This document shows positions 24,942 to 36,274 of a DNA stretch of 64,000 bases, piece after piece. A program made the translations under genes and the position numbers. This DNA comes from Bombyx mori (taxonomy: Eukaryota; Arthropoda; Insecta; Lepidoptera; Bombycidae). Position 1 is the first letter of the stretch, and each line of letters begins with the position of its first letter. The notes beneath the pieces were generated by a model that had not been told where the DNA came from, searched no databases, and worked only from the letters and a program-made list of their open reading frames with translations. The stretch covers positions 1,736,001 through 1,800,000 of the forward strand of contig NC_085111.1 in assembly GCF_030269925.1 (NCBI RefSeq), written 5' to 3'.

Positions 24942-25222
24942 TGGACGAGCTAACAGCCCACCTGGTGCTAAGTGGTTACTGGAGCCCATAGACATCTACA
25001 ACGTAAATGCTGCCACCGACCTTGAGATATGGGTTCCAAGGTCTCAGTATAATAATTATAACGGTTGCCCCACCCTTCAAACCGAAACGCATTACTGCTT
25101 CACGGCAAAAATAGGCGGGGTGGCGGTACCTACCCGTGCGGACTCACAAGAGGTCCTACCACCAGTAATTACGCAAATTATAATTTTGCGAGTTTGATTT
25201 TTATTACACGATGTTATTCCTT
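24942..25222 (-). repeat. Bm1-type SINE, partial
   Basis: Complemented body from GACGAGCTAACAGCCCACCT to TTACACGATGTTATTCCTTC. The tRNA-like head is missing. Confidence 0.85.
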
Positions 25223-26403
25223 CGTATGTAGGCTATCCTATGTAGGCAAAAAACAGAGGGGTACGAGGATACTGGCGCTGTTAATACTTCCAGTCCTACA
25301 GTAATAGCCTAGCGGCTATCTTATCAGTAGCAATTGAAAGCTCGGCCTCATATTCACGTGGAATCGTTGGACTCTGGTAACTACTCAACAAAAAGTAGGC
25401 TGTTTCTTGTTCGTGCCTCAACGACAATTACCTAATTCTTAAATAGTTTTTTTTTTTTTTTTAGATCAACGGTTGATTATTATTAGGCTATTTGTGAATT
25501 TTTCAAACTATTTCAATCAAATTATTACAAAGGTTTTTTTAACGCTTATTAAACTATTGGCAACTTGTCTCGGCGTTCATAATTGAGTTTTGCCCAATAG
25601 ACGATTCGAATTTTTACTCTTTCGAGTTCCAAGTGGCCTTGGTATAATCATAATTTTCCGTACCTAATAATTAAAGTAAATTCTTTGGAATCTGTCGGCT
25701 CTGATAGCCGCTAGTGGATCTTAAGCGCAACTGGCCATTTACGCCAATAAATAAAATCAAATGTTATAAAAAATCTTAAATGTTTTTTTTCTTCTTATTC
25801 GATATGATTGATATCCATTACTTTAATATAATATAGTTAAGTCACCCTAACCTAATTCATGATATAAAAAAATTGAGTTTCTGAACACAATTAGGTACTT
25901 ACTTTGTGATTGTCATTAAAAGCCAGTTGAATGTAAATCAATGAAGGTTGCGATTTTCACAGAGAATATCACCTAAGTAGTTGGTAAAATATTTCGAAAA
26001 CGATCTGTTTCCTCAGACGGTTGCTGTAAGTAGAAACGGCTTATTTAATCCGGTCAGAAGGCATGAAGAATTGTGATCGAAGACTTTTTGCTTATTCCAC
26101 GGTTAGTGAGCTCGTCGGTTAGAGCCACTTTTCTTTGCTTGTTTGTTGAAGAACGAACCCAAATTAGGACAAGTCTTGTATTTGCGGTCACGTAATACGC
26201 CAACGGCAAAAGTATTATTACACAAGTTATTTTATACAATGTTATTTAGTTTTATTTTCTAAAACCTGCAATGAAAGGAATAGTAGCTTCTGGGGTAAAC
26301 TTTTATAAAAACAAAACAAAAGGACAAATACTATTCTACTATAATAATCTAATTAAATTACTGTAAACCTCTTAAATAATAAATTAAAATAATTTATTTT
26401 TTA

Positions 26404-29240
26404 TCAACTAGTCGGTTCTCCGCCTAACGTGCTCGTTTTCTTGATGTAAAAATTTTCTTTATATATTTTTTTTCGCATTCCCGGTTTCTCGCTCTCTGGC
26501 CGATTATTACTGGCCATAGCTGCGAGTTCACTGTCCAATAGTCTCGGAATTGCAATGGGCTCGAAACCGTATTGAAATTGAGGCTCAACAAACAAGGTTT
26601 TGCTCTTGTAGTTCTGATATGGTTGTGATGCATACGCGCTGTTATCACGAGGCGCCGCTTTGGAATAGTCGTATTCATAAACAAGGGGTTTCGCTTGATA
26701 CTTTGCGAAGGTTTGTTTGGGTTTCTGATCCTCAACCGTTCCGAATACATACGGAACTACTGTGTACTTTGAACTTTGCTTCTCCTGGTTTTTATCGGTA
26801 TCGTAAACGGTGTACTTTTCCGGTTTTTGATTCTTATATAATTTGTAGTAATCTACCTTGTTTCTGTAGCGATCAGTCAAACTTTGCGGTCGGCTGATAG
26901 AATAATCTAAGTAATAGTCTTCCTTAGTTTTGTCTCTAGCGTCTTTATAGTTAACGCGAGTGGTTTTTGGAAATTCGTCTCCGTGATCCTGATATTGCTG
27001 AAACGGTACATGCTCAATTTCGAAATTACTATGATCACGAGGTATTCCGTAAATTTCTGGATTATAAATATCCTTCTCTACATCGTCTGAATGTCTTTCG
27101 TAAGCAGGAAAACCAAACGCGGCATCTTTGTAGGCTTTCTCGAAATCTTCTTCGTTGTTTTCTTCGTGATCGATCATTTCAGCTTTCATCTGCTCGTGAA
27201 TAGAATGCATTTCTTCAGGAGTTTCTTCCTGTATTATAACCTTCCGGGTTTTTTCATGTATATGTTGCGGGACATTATGCGGTCTTTCGTGAATTATAGG
27301 ATGATCAAAATTTTGTGGTGGTGACTGGTTTTGTGGCTGAGGTGGTTGTTGCTGTACGTGCTGTCCCGGATCGACTTTAATATGACCTAATTTATTGGGC
27401 GGGATCAACTGAATGTTTTCCTCGTAATGTGTCACAGGATGAAACTGTTCTGCATTTTGTACTGTAGCGTGTGGCCGTGAGTGATATTGGGGTTGTTTAT
27501 TATGTTGCTCTTTCTTATATTGTTCACTGGGAGGTTCATGATATTCTTCTCTATGCTCAGGATGCAAATGTTTGCTGTTTTGTTGCACTGCTTCATCATC
27601 TTCATGTTGCTCTTCAGAACTCTCTTTTTCAGAACCATCGAAATGGGATTCTCCACTTGAATTTTCGGCGTGTTGAGAAGGTGCTTCTTGAGATTTTTCC
27701 TTTTCTTCCCCATTCTGTTCTTTATTTTGTTCTTCGGAATTAAACTTATATATCAACTGCTTTGGCTCTCCGTTACTGCTGTGATAGTATACTTTTTTAA
27801 TCTTCGCGGGTTCATTCGAGCTGTGACTGTAGCTGTAATGAACTGGTTTCTTTGCAGTATTTGAACCATAAGTGTAATGCACTGGTTCAGAATTTGTCTC
27901 CTTATTGTAACTAACAGCCTTTTCTTTGTATGTCTCCTTATAATTTGGAGAATTAATTTCATAAGAAATTTCCGGACTTGCATTAGAAGTATCTTTAACT
28001 GTTACAGTGGGTGTATGAGGCACATCTCTTTGTATGTCAGTATCGTCTTCTGGCTGAGGGCGCTTTACTTTATTTTTTGGAGATAATTTCTGAGGTTTTC
28101 CTTTAATAAGTCCACTGTCATAAGATTTAGTCTTCTGAATCATAAATTCTTTTTGGTAGTTTTTGTTTTCTGTAATTTCTGGTTTAGGTAGTTTAACATA
28201 TGTGGCTTGGTTGATCCTCGGTAAGAAATGTTGCACTTGAGGAACGAGTGGATTAGCAAACGTGAGTGGTTCTAGCAGGCTTAAGTCTAATAAAGGTAGC
28301 ACAGGTTTTGTGTCCAAATTTATCACCGTCTTTTGTCCGTTAACAACAGTCGTAATTGCAGTTTCTTTGGCGGGCACGTCCTGCAACTTTGCCTTATCAT
28401 TTTGGGCATTATCTTGTGCAGAATTTAGCTCGCTTCTGATTACTTCAGCATCTTTTAGTCCCTGTTGCAGGCGCTGGTACTTTGGACCGTTTCTTACATT
28501 ATAGTTATCTTGAGATTGCGTGTTAGCATAAACTGCTTTATGACTTGTTGATTGTTGCTGAGCTGTTGGATGACTTTGGGATTGTGTGGTTGCTGGTGCA
28601 TTGGGCGCTAGAGTTTTGATGTTTTCCCCAAAAGCATATGGTTGTGAGGAGCCGAATCTATGCGCTACCTGTTGCAATGGCAGAGTATAGTGTGAATTCA
28701 CAATAAACGGCGTCGGTTGTCTGTACTGGTAGCTGGGTGCTGCAGCGACAATTGGTTGGGACAGATGAGCCGGAAGTTCTTGAAGTTGCACAAACTGCTG
28801 TGGATAAGTCGTCTTATATGGCAATGACTGTGGCGATCCAATAAATCTGTTTCCATACGAATCCTTCAGATAAGCGTTTTGGTAAGCCTCCTTTACTGGT
28901 ACTAGTCGCGAAGCTGCCGTTCTGGGAGCGGATACGAACTTGACCGGAATGGAGTACGATCCGTAAGGTGTTGCGCTTGCGTACACGCCGACGGGAACGT
29001 TGCGATAAAGACGCGGAGCACTTTCTGCACTTATATTGTCTTTAGCTACACTCTTTGCGGAAGTCGAGTCACAGAGCGCTTCCACAAACGCTAACAGGCA
29101 CCAGACCGCGAAAAATGCCTGTAAAAGAAAATAAAACTTGATAAAAAAAAATACAGTTACATATTTGTTCTCTGTGTGATGATTATGGTCTTCGAATTTT
29201 CAAAATATATTTTTTAGTATTTAATTACCTGTCGCCCCAT
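26404..29240 (-). CDS. Secreted low-complexity protein, 908 residues, unrecognised
   Basis: Two exons on the minus strand, 29240-29229 (codes only MGRQ) and 29118-26404; intron 29228-29119 is 110 bases. Residues 1-20 form a signal peptide (MGRQAFFAVWCLLAFVEALC), so the intron splits the signal peptide, a layout common in insect cuticular-protein genes. Residues 50-230 are rich in P, Q, Y, S and T. Residues 370-460 have repeated HYSY/VYYHSSNGEP-like blocks, 465-680 are acidic and rich in H, E and Q, and 740-860 are rich in Y and K (YKLYKNQKPEKYTVYD). After the signal peptide it has almost no cysteine. I find no chitin-binding R&R signature. A structural or matrix protein is likely; I do not know the family. 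Confidence 0.85.
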
Positions 29241-29301
29241 GTCGGTCACGTTGTGTCTGAGAGGGAGGGAGCGGCAATGCGCAGGCGCGCGCCCTTCTCG
29301 C

Positions 29302-29312
29302 GCTTTTATGCT
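29302..29312 (-). promoter_or_regulatory. TATA-like element of the secreted-protein gene
   Basis: The minus strand reads GCATAAAAGCG, about 65 bases 5' of the start codon, in a locally GC-rich stretch. The distance suits a short leader. No transcript data are available to confirm it. Confidence 0.4.
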
Positions 29313-30374
29313 AACGTACACGATCGCAACCACCGACTGCAATTCGTTTTTCTTACAGATTCCTCTCGACACCGAATTATATCATTCGTACACTACTAAC
29401 ACTACAAACAGGTTATTCGATTAACTATAAAATGAAAATAAAGATAGCTTCCTGTATTAACAATAGAGACTTGAGCGACACTAGTCAGTGGTCACCAACA
29501 CTTATGTAAGCAGCGAATGGGTGATAGATTGCTTCATCGTAATTGATCGTTGAAACGATATTCCTATAAATGTTTTTTAATTTAATTTCATTGCACCTAC
29601 CACTATTTACTATGCACTACCTTTGGTTGACTGGTAGCTTGAAACTGGTAGAGAATGCCTTAGGCAATTAAGTCCGCCAATGTAAATTTTACATTAAGTG
29701 TAATAAATAAATAAAATAAATAATACAGTTTATACAAGTACTTTTTGTTATGGTTAGTGAAAAGATGCGAGCGCTTCTCGATTGTTGAAAACAAAAACAC
29801 AACGAGTCGAATCGATGGTGCTATGGATTGCAGATTTAAGGGTGAAGTTACAACAGAAACGTCACGGCCGTTTAAGCTTATTTGAGAAATACAACAGATG
29901 CAACAGATCAAAAAGACTAAGGACTTGACTGGAAATAATTAAAGAAGCAACTTAATATTTCATTAAACGTTAAGTTAACTAATTTTGCTTGCGAATTGTG
30001 CCAGCAGCCGTTTCAAATCTCCATCGTTTTATTGCAATGGCTATTTGACAAATATAAAGAATCAATCGATATTTTTAACAGGCGCCCTCACGGAGCTCTC
30101 TGACACTCGGGACACATGAGCATAACGAGCCTGGCTGGACCCTGTAGATTCCACACGAAAGAAGTGAATGCAGGTTAACTTCGACTTCATCCACAGTTAT
30201 TGATTGTGGCAATAGCTTAACGTGCGGTGAACTGCGACTCGACTCGTCTCTAGAAATTAAATAATACCTACTGCTGTGACGCGAGTGTGTTGGCAAGTAG
30301 GTAGGTATATAGGTAGGGCGCACGTGCAAGACTCATATCTCTCCGTAGTCCTTACCGATCCCAAACCCAAAGCA
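29313..30374. other. Intergenic, upstream of the secreted-protein gene
   Basis: AT-rich; open frames at 29660-29911 and 30075-30329 show no domain. Nothing else recognised. Confidence 0.45.
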
Positions 30375-30688
30375 CGTAATTACGGATCCTCCTGATCCAT
30401 TAACGGTGCTTTTAGGCACCACAAGCACCGGTCACCGTCCCCGTCGAACCCGTCGCTTGCGACGAAGGGCTCGACGAGCGAACTAACCCATAGACACAGC
30501 CCACTGAGTTTCTCGCCGGATCTTCTCAGTGGGTCGCGTTTCCGATCCGGTGGTAGATTCTGCGAAGCACTGCTCTTGCTAGGGTCAGTGTTAGCAACTC
30601 TCCGGTTGAGCTCCGTGAGCTCACCTACAAACGTTAGGGCGAAGCTGAAATAGCCTCTCAAGGCTATCAGCATAGGTAGGGAAAAAAA
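30375..30688 (+). repeat. Repeat family B, copy 2 (longest antisense open frame)
   Basis: Matches copy 1 from GGATCCTCCTGATCCATTAA to the A tail after GGTAGGG. The minus strand is open through the whole copy as part of a 141-residue frame that includes QNLPPDRKRDPLRRSGEKLS. Confidence 0.8.
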
Positions 30689-31079
30689 AACCGATCCCAA
30701 CATCAGTTGTGCTTGTGTGCTCGAGTTAAAAATAATAATTAAATCAAATGGATTTAAGTAGTAAGTGCGATAATGATCTCGAGAGGAAGAGCTACGTTCA
30801 GGCACGTTTCATTACGCAATAAACGATTGATTACTTTCGTGATTAACGCTAGTTCCCTTTATTTTTTACGCGCATTCCAACATGTAAAACGGAAAATTCG
30901 TTTTACATATTAAAAAAGCTATTATATATAACTAACATATTTTTATCTCTATAACTTTGCTTGTATTTTTAATGCACTTAGGCTTATGAGATGCAGTGCC
31001 GGGAGCGCGGCGTACAATGAGCCTTCTTTGAACAGCCTTTTATATTAATGTATTTATCCTGAAAGAACAGACGTGTTGA

Positions 31080-31690
31080 CGAGGCTATTCAGCATAATCT
31101 AGCGCTCTTCGCCGATGACACGGCTATCTACTACTCGTGTAGGAAGAAGTCGCTATTGCATCGGCGACTCCAGATCGCAGTAACCACCTTGGGACAGTGG
31201 TTCCGGAAGTGGCGCATTGAAATCAACGCCACGAAAAGCAGCGGTGCTATTCAAAAGGGGTCGCCTCCCGAATACCACTTCGAGCAGCCCTCTCCTCAAT
31301 AGGCGCGTTAACACCTCCGCCGTTAGCCCCATCACTCTCTTTGGCCTGCCCATACCGTAGGCCTCGAAGGTGATGACATTCCGACCCCTCATCAAAACGG
31401 TACGCGACCGTGCCGCCTTCATATTAGGACGCCTCTATCCCATGATTTGCAAGCGAAGTAAATTGTCCCTTCGAACTAAAGTTACACTACAAAACTTGCA
31501 TACGCCCCGTCGTGACCTATGCAAGCGTAGTGTTCGCTTATGCGGCCCGGAGCCAACTTGAAACCCCTTCAAGTTATTTAATCCTAACCTGGCTGATGTC
31601 CATGAACATCTGCCTAAGCACGGCGATATGTTCGTACATCGTTTGCACATTAAATCCTCTTGGCCTAAAAGACAAGCCAACAAGCGATAA
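31080..31690 (+). mobile_element. Jockey-like LINE reverse transcriptase remnant
   Basis: The plus strand opens with ALFADDTAIYYSC, which contains the catalytic FADD box of reverse transcriptase, then LGQWFRKWRIEINATKSSG. Shifted frames continue with RPLIKTVRDRAAFILGRLYP and SKLSLRTKVTL. Stops and frameshifts break it. A Bm1 body begins a few bases after its end. Confidence 0.75.
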
Positions 31691-31698
31691 CAATTTTT

Positions 31699-31945
31699 AC
31701 TGGTGGTAGGACCTCTTGTGAGTCCGCACGGGTAGGTACCACCACCCTGCCTATTTCTGCCGTGAAGCAGTAATACGTTTCGGTTTGAAGGGTGGGGCAG
31801 CCGTTGTAACTATACTTGAGACCTTAGAACTTATATCTCAAGGTGGGTGGCGCATTTACGTTGTAGATGTCTGTGGGCTCCAGTAACCACTTAACACCAA
31901 GTGGGCTGTGAGCTCGTCCACCCACCGCAGAAATAAATAAAAAAA
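31699..31945 (+). repeat. Bm1-type SINE body without tRNA-like head
   Basis: Starts at ACTGGTGGTAGGACCTCTTG and ends GAGCTCGTCCACCCACC before an A-rich tail. Close to the consensus seen at 59722. Confidence 0.9.
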
Positions 31946-34111
31946 TCGTCCGAATTATGTACCTAATTATGTATGTATTCGTAATAAATATATATTTTAT
32001 ACAATTAATCAAATACTTAATACAGTTTTAATTTTTGAAAAAAAATATTGTACTGGTTTTTAACACTTTATTCATAAAACAATAAATCGTTATGTAAAAC
32101 TTAGTCTATTCTAATTATTATTAATTTTCATATTTAGAATTATTACAACCCACGTTACTATTGTATTTTTAGGTTTTTTTTAAAGCATGTATATTTTTTA
32201 ACTGTTATTGTAAACAGTACTACAAAGGCGCTGATTCAAGTGAAGGTTGAAAGTACAATTTATGTGCTTAACAGATTCCTATTCCTATTTTGGCTATTCC
32301 GTTTTGATTCCCTTTGTTATTTTTTTACATAAGACTATCGTTTCTAAGCGACAAATTAAATAATCTATCTCTATATTACGTTTACATGTAAATTGTATTT
32401 TTCCTAAATTTTACAGAAAAAGGCACCATAAATTGCAATTAATGACATTAGTTCTATTAAATACGAACCGGAAAACTGTTACAATACTTGTTAGTTCAAT
32501 AGTCATACGTTACGAGCTCCCGACCCTCACTATATAAGCGGGGCGCAAAAACCACGACAAGTACAAAGCCAAAAGTGTTTTACGAGACTTTCTTCTTCTT
32601 CTCAATCGTGTCACTCTTAACAGAGTGGTCGTGATCGTCATGTAGTGTTGGTGGAGGCAGACTTGATGCGTCTCATGATGTCCCGCCATCTCTCCGGGTT
32701 CGAAGCCATTCAACTGCACTCATTTAGGGGTCCGAAGCTCTTACGAGGTCCCCACGCTCAGGGGGCGCGCGGGGTGAGACTGGTCCGCGACTGCGATACC
32801 GCGGGCTCAAGGATATTTTCATGACTAACCGTTTTTTTTTTACTTAAACGATCCCCTTATTCCCGCCCTGTACACTAATATGGCGTGAACTGTAAATTAT
32901 CGACTGTCGAGCGAGCGAGCGCAATGAATGTCTTCATTTGGTCACTTATCCATGAATAAAAAAGTCGATGAGTGTATTTTCCCTGTAGACTCCGAAACGG
33001 CTAGAAAGATTTCGATTCAATATTCAATAAGCCCTCAGATTGACCTAACGGGCGTGAAAGAGTTTCGTAGCCAACCGATCGAAGTAAAATCACGGCAAAG
33101 TGCACCGGGCTTGACTAGTAGGTACACCTACATAATTACTACATAATTAAAGGATTAACACGAAAAAATTCAATCTAAACTAATTGAACTCAATATTCAA
33201 ATAACACTCATTATTGCTCTAATTTTCGTGATGGTAACTTCTTGTAAGGCCACGCGGGTGAGTACCACCAGCCTGCCTGTACCTACCACGAAGCAATAAT
33301 GCAGTCCGGTTAGCAATTAGGTATAGGCGGCTGCGTAAGTGAATGGATAACTTACGTTCTATATTCGTTCAACCACGCGTCGCGAAAGTTTGTAGGGTCC
33401 GTGGACTTCTAACTTCGGCACCATGAGGACTGTTAGCTCATTGTACACATCTAGGACTCTTAAAAATAAAGAAACGAAATTCAAACAAACATTATTCGAT
33501 TAAAAATTAGACACAAAAGATCCGGGGGTCCGAGCGCTAATCAGAGAGCCAGAGCATAACTACTTCTATGTATCTATCTAATGTGTTTCTATGTCACAAA
33601 TCCCTAATATACTACAATGTTACAAAACACAAAACTTATGTTATAGCAAACTTTACGACAAAAATAAAAATAAATTTTAACATAACATAACATAACAAAC
33701 ACATCAAAACTATGTATCTATTAGGAAAATTAAAACATTCCACTTCTTCATACAATACAGGGGTGGCATTAAATCGTATTTCAAATTACAAAAATCAAAT
33801 AAGTAATTATGTTTACTGAAACAACAATATCTAATTCAAATAAAAATCAAAACTCTGAAGATCCTATCCCCATACGTCTACGATCACCGACACACCTCGA
33901 CAAAAGACGTCCACCCGACCTCTATGGACGGACATCTATTTAATTTTTAAGCTTTTAAATTAGAATATATTTTTTTAACATTTAAAATTAGTCCCAATAC
34001 ATATGTTGATAGAGGAGATTTTAGAGAAAAAAGTTGTAAAGCCGAGGATAAGACAAAAAAACTACACACAAATTCATACAAATAAACTAGTATACTATTA
34101 CATACAAATAA
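31946..34111. other. Intergenic, repeat fragments only
   Basis: Contains an RTE 3' end at 32585-32720 and a decayed SINE-like piece at about 33240-33320. A run of ACATA units lies at about 33680-33700. No coding exon is supported. Confidence 0.45.
32580..32725 (-). mobile_element. RTE-like LINE 3' end
   Basis: The minus strand reads SRWRDIMRRIKSASTNTT then stop, followed by a GAGAAGAAGAAG tail. This is the usual ending of lepidopteran RTE-type elements. Confidence 0.65.
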
Positions 34112-34800
34112 ACTATAGTAGAATTAATTTGTCCGTGCAGTTTGGGTCATAAAAAATCGGAGCGGTGCAGCGAGTATTTCACTCTCTCTTCCACTCACGA
34201 GCCTTATGGACGGGCATAGTGATGCGCATTATTGTTGTCGATAAGCGTTATCGATAGTGTATTTAGTTTTGTCATTTTGTGGGTTAGTGATAAAAATGAA
34301 TGAAATCACTAATCGAACACTTACACCACATATCGCCGCAGCAAGTTAACGAGAACGGCAGAAATTAACACTTTGTAACTATTCGGGGTCTATTCTCATT
34401 TCAGTGAAAAATTTTAACACATTGTTGATAATAACACGTGCTTGTGCTGGTATATATTTTTGCCAACAAGCAAAATATTTGAATAAATTCTGTCGTTTTG
34501 TTACAAAACAAAGGAGTAGCCATTGTGTCACTGAAGAAATTCAGAGTGCGAATGCACAAAATCACATTTCTCTTCGACATATGTACTATAATTTGGAGGT
34601 ATGTGCAACAAATGACTCGTAACATAACACCACCTCGTGTCTCACCACCCTTCGTATACCACCCCGCCGCCGTGTACCTGCCTTCGATGACTCATTTGTT
34701 TTTATCGATAATGGCGTTGCGCCCGCGCAACATGTTCACCGCCCTAGCCGGGCTATGTTTTATGACCCAAACTGCACGGACAAAATAATTCTACTATAGT
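34112..34800. mobile_element. Non-autonomous DNA transposon, 42-base inverted ends
   Basis: The left end ACTATAGTAGAATTAATTTG continues TCCGTGCAGTTTGGGTCATA. The right end is the inverse of both blocks and finishes TAATTCTACTATAGT. Inner arms also pair weakly (TTATCGATAG with TTTATCGATAATGG). If TA is the target site, the ends are TAGTAGAATT, as in Tc1/mariner-type elements. There is no transposase frame in its 0.69 kb. Confidence 0.85.
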
Positions 34801-34837
34801 ATACTCAGTATACGGCAAACGTATTTGACCAACAGAT

Positions 34838-35037
34838 ACAGCCCACTGAGTTTCTCGCCGGATCTTCTCAGTGGATCGCGTTTCCGATCCGGTGGTACGA
34901 AACACTGCTCTTGCTGGGGCCAGTATTAGCAACACTTTCGGTTTGAGCCCCGTGAGCTCACCTACACGCTAGGCCCTAGCGGCTACAGTAACGCTGGTAT
35001 AGCCTCTCAAGGGTATCAGCACAGCTAGGAAAATAAA
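34838..35037 (+). repeat. Repeat family B, copy 3, 5'-truncated
   Basis: Begins ACAGATACAGCCCACTGAG just past the transposon at 34800 and runs to an A-rich tail after CAGCTAGGAAAAT. Confidence 0.75.
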
Positions 35038-36274
35038 AGCAAACGTAACTGGCAAAGACAAAAGAATTAAGTACCATTATAATAAATAAATAACAGGGAA
35101 CAAATAACGCACTGTGTTATGGGTACCATAGACTGACATGCATACTTATATACGTCTAAATACATATATAGATAATAAAAACCCAGACAAAGAGCAAACG
35201 TTTGCAAAGGTTTGCCCGATGTTTGAATCGAATCCACGACCCTTGCCGCAACAGTCAGGGGCGCTAATCACTGCACTACCGAGTCAGTCAAAGCCATTTC
35301 CTCCCTCTACCTCTAAACTGATTTTTTCGTTTCGTTTTTTGTTTCTTAATAGCTATGAACGTTCTTTAACGTTATTAATAACAAAAAACTAGTTTCATTA
35401 AAAAATTTAGTACTTTAAAAAATATATTGAAGAACTGTTAGAACGAATAGAAAAAAATAGAACCAGTTTTGTTTAAATGTCAATAACAAACAAAAGAGGA
35501 AATGTCTACATTTTGAGGTTTCGGTGGTGATGTGCAAATTTCGTAAACTGGTCTTACTCACTTTTATTCATTAAAAGCAATTTTTAGGTGAAACCAGTAA
35601 AACTAGCATACAGTTCAACTGTACACACCCATATTGCTTAGTGGGGTGGACGACCCACTTAAGACCAGAGTTTTATGTTTCAGTTGTATAAGCACAACGG
35701 CTGCCCCCTACCCTTCAAACCGAAACGTATTACTGCTTCGCGGCAAAAACAGGCAGGGTGGTGGAACCTACCTCTATAAAATTCAGAAAATGCATTGCGG
35801 TGAACAATTAGTGTCAATATTTTTTTTTTTTTAGTATGAGTTCCTAGCTTCTGACTGCCTTCCTACATGTGTATGCAAATTATAATTTTTTTGTAAGAAA
35901 AGTCCTTAGTTTCCTTATCAGATAGAATGGGTTATTGAACATATGGGAGGTTTAACGACGAAGGGAAGATCTTCCACTGAGTGGGTGATATTGCTCTGCT
36001 ATTGGTAGACCCATGGTCCCAATTCCGTTGTTCGGAATCTGTATATATGTAAACTTATTTTGAAAACGTCGCAAGCAAGACTCAGGCATCAGTCAAATAT
36101 CTTTTGTTCTATGTTGGTTGCCCGCCCCAAGCATTGTCATTACAAAAATAGAGTAAAAACAATTTATGATTCAATCATTAAAAACAAATAACATTATATT
36201 GTTTGCTTCCTGGACTCACTTACTATTCTTTGAACATTTTCACATTTGAACACAGTCACTTTAACAAAACACGA
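35038..36274. other. Intergenic, downstream of the C19orf47-like gene
   Basis: Holds a partial reverse Bm1 at 35692-35772 and a half copy (36063-36117) of a hairpin found at 37206-37300. No gene is supported. Confidence 0.45.
35692..35772 (-). repeat. Bm1-type SINE, short fragment
   Basis: Complemented body block from AACGGCTGCCCCCTACCC to GCAGGGTGGTGGAACCTACC only. Confidence 0.75.

Larger units (their letters stand above)
23761..26403. other. Intergenic between LRR and secreted-protein genes
   Basis: The first 300 bases are LRR 3' UTR. A short inverted-repeat element lies at 24382-24517 and a partial reverse Bm1 at 24942-25222. The remainder is AT-rich with no supported exon. Confidence 0.5.

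Noticed and set aside
26550..28504. Several plus-strand open frames of 60-115 residues opposite the secreted-protein gene
   Set aside because: They are shadows of the 908-residue minus-strand gene, whose codon composition opens the complementary frames; no start context, domain or splice support.
34404..34788. Overlapping frames of 72-96 residues on both strands
   Set aside because: They lie inside the TIR transposon at 34112-34800 and match no transposase.
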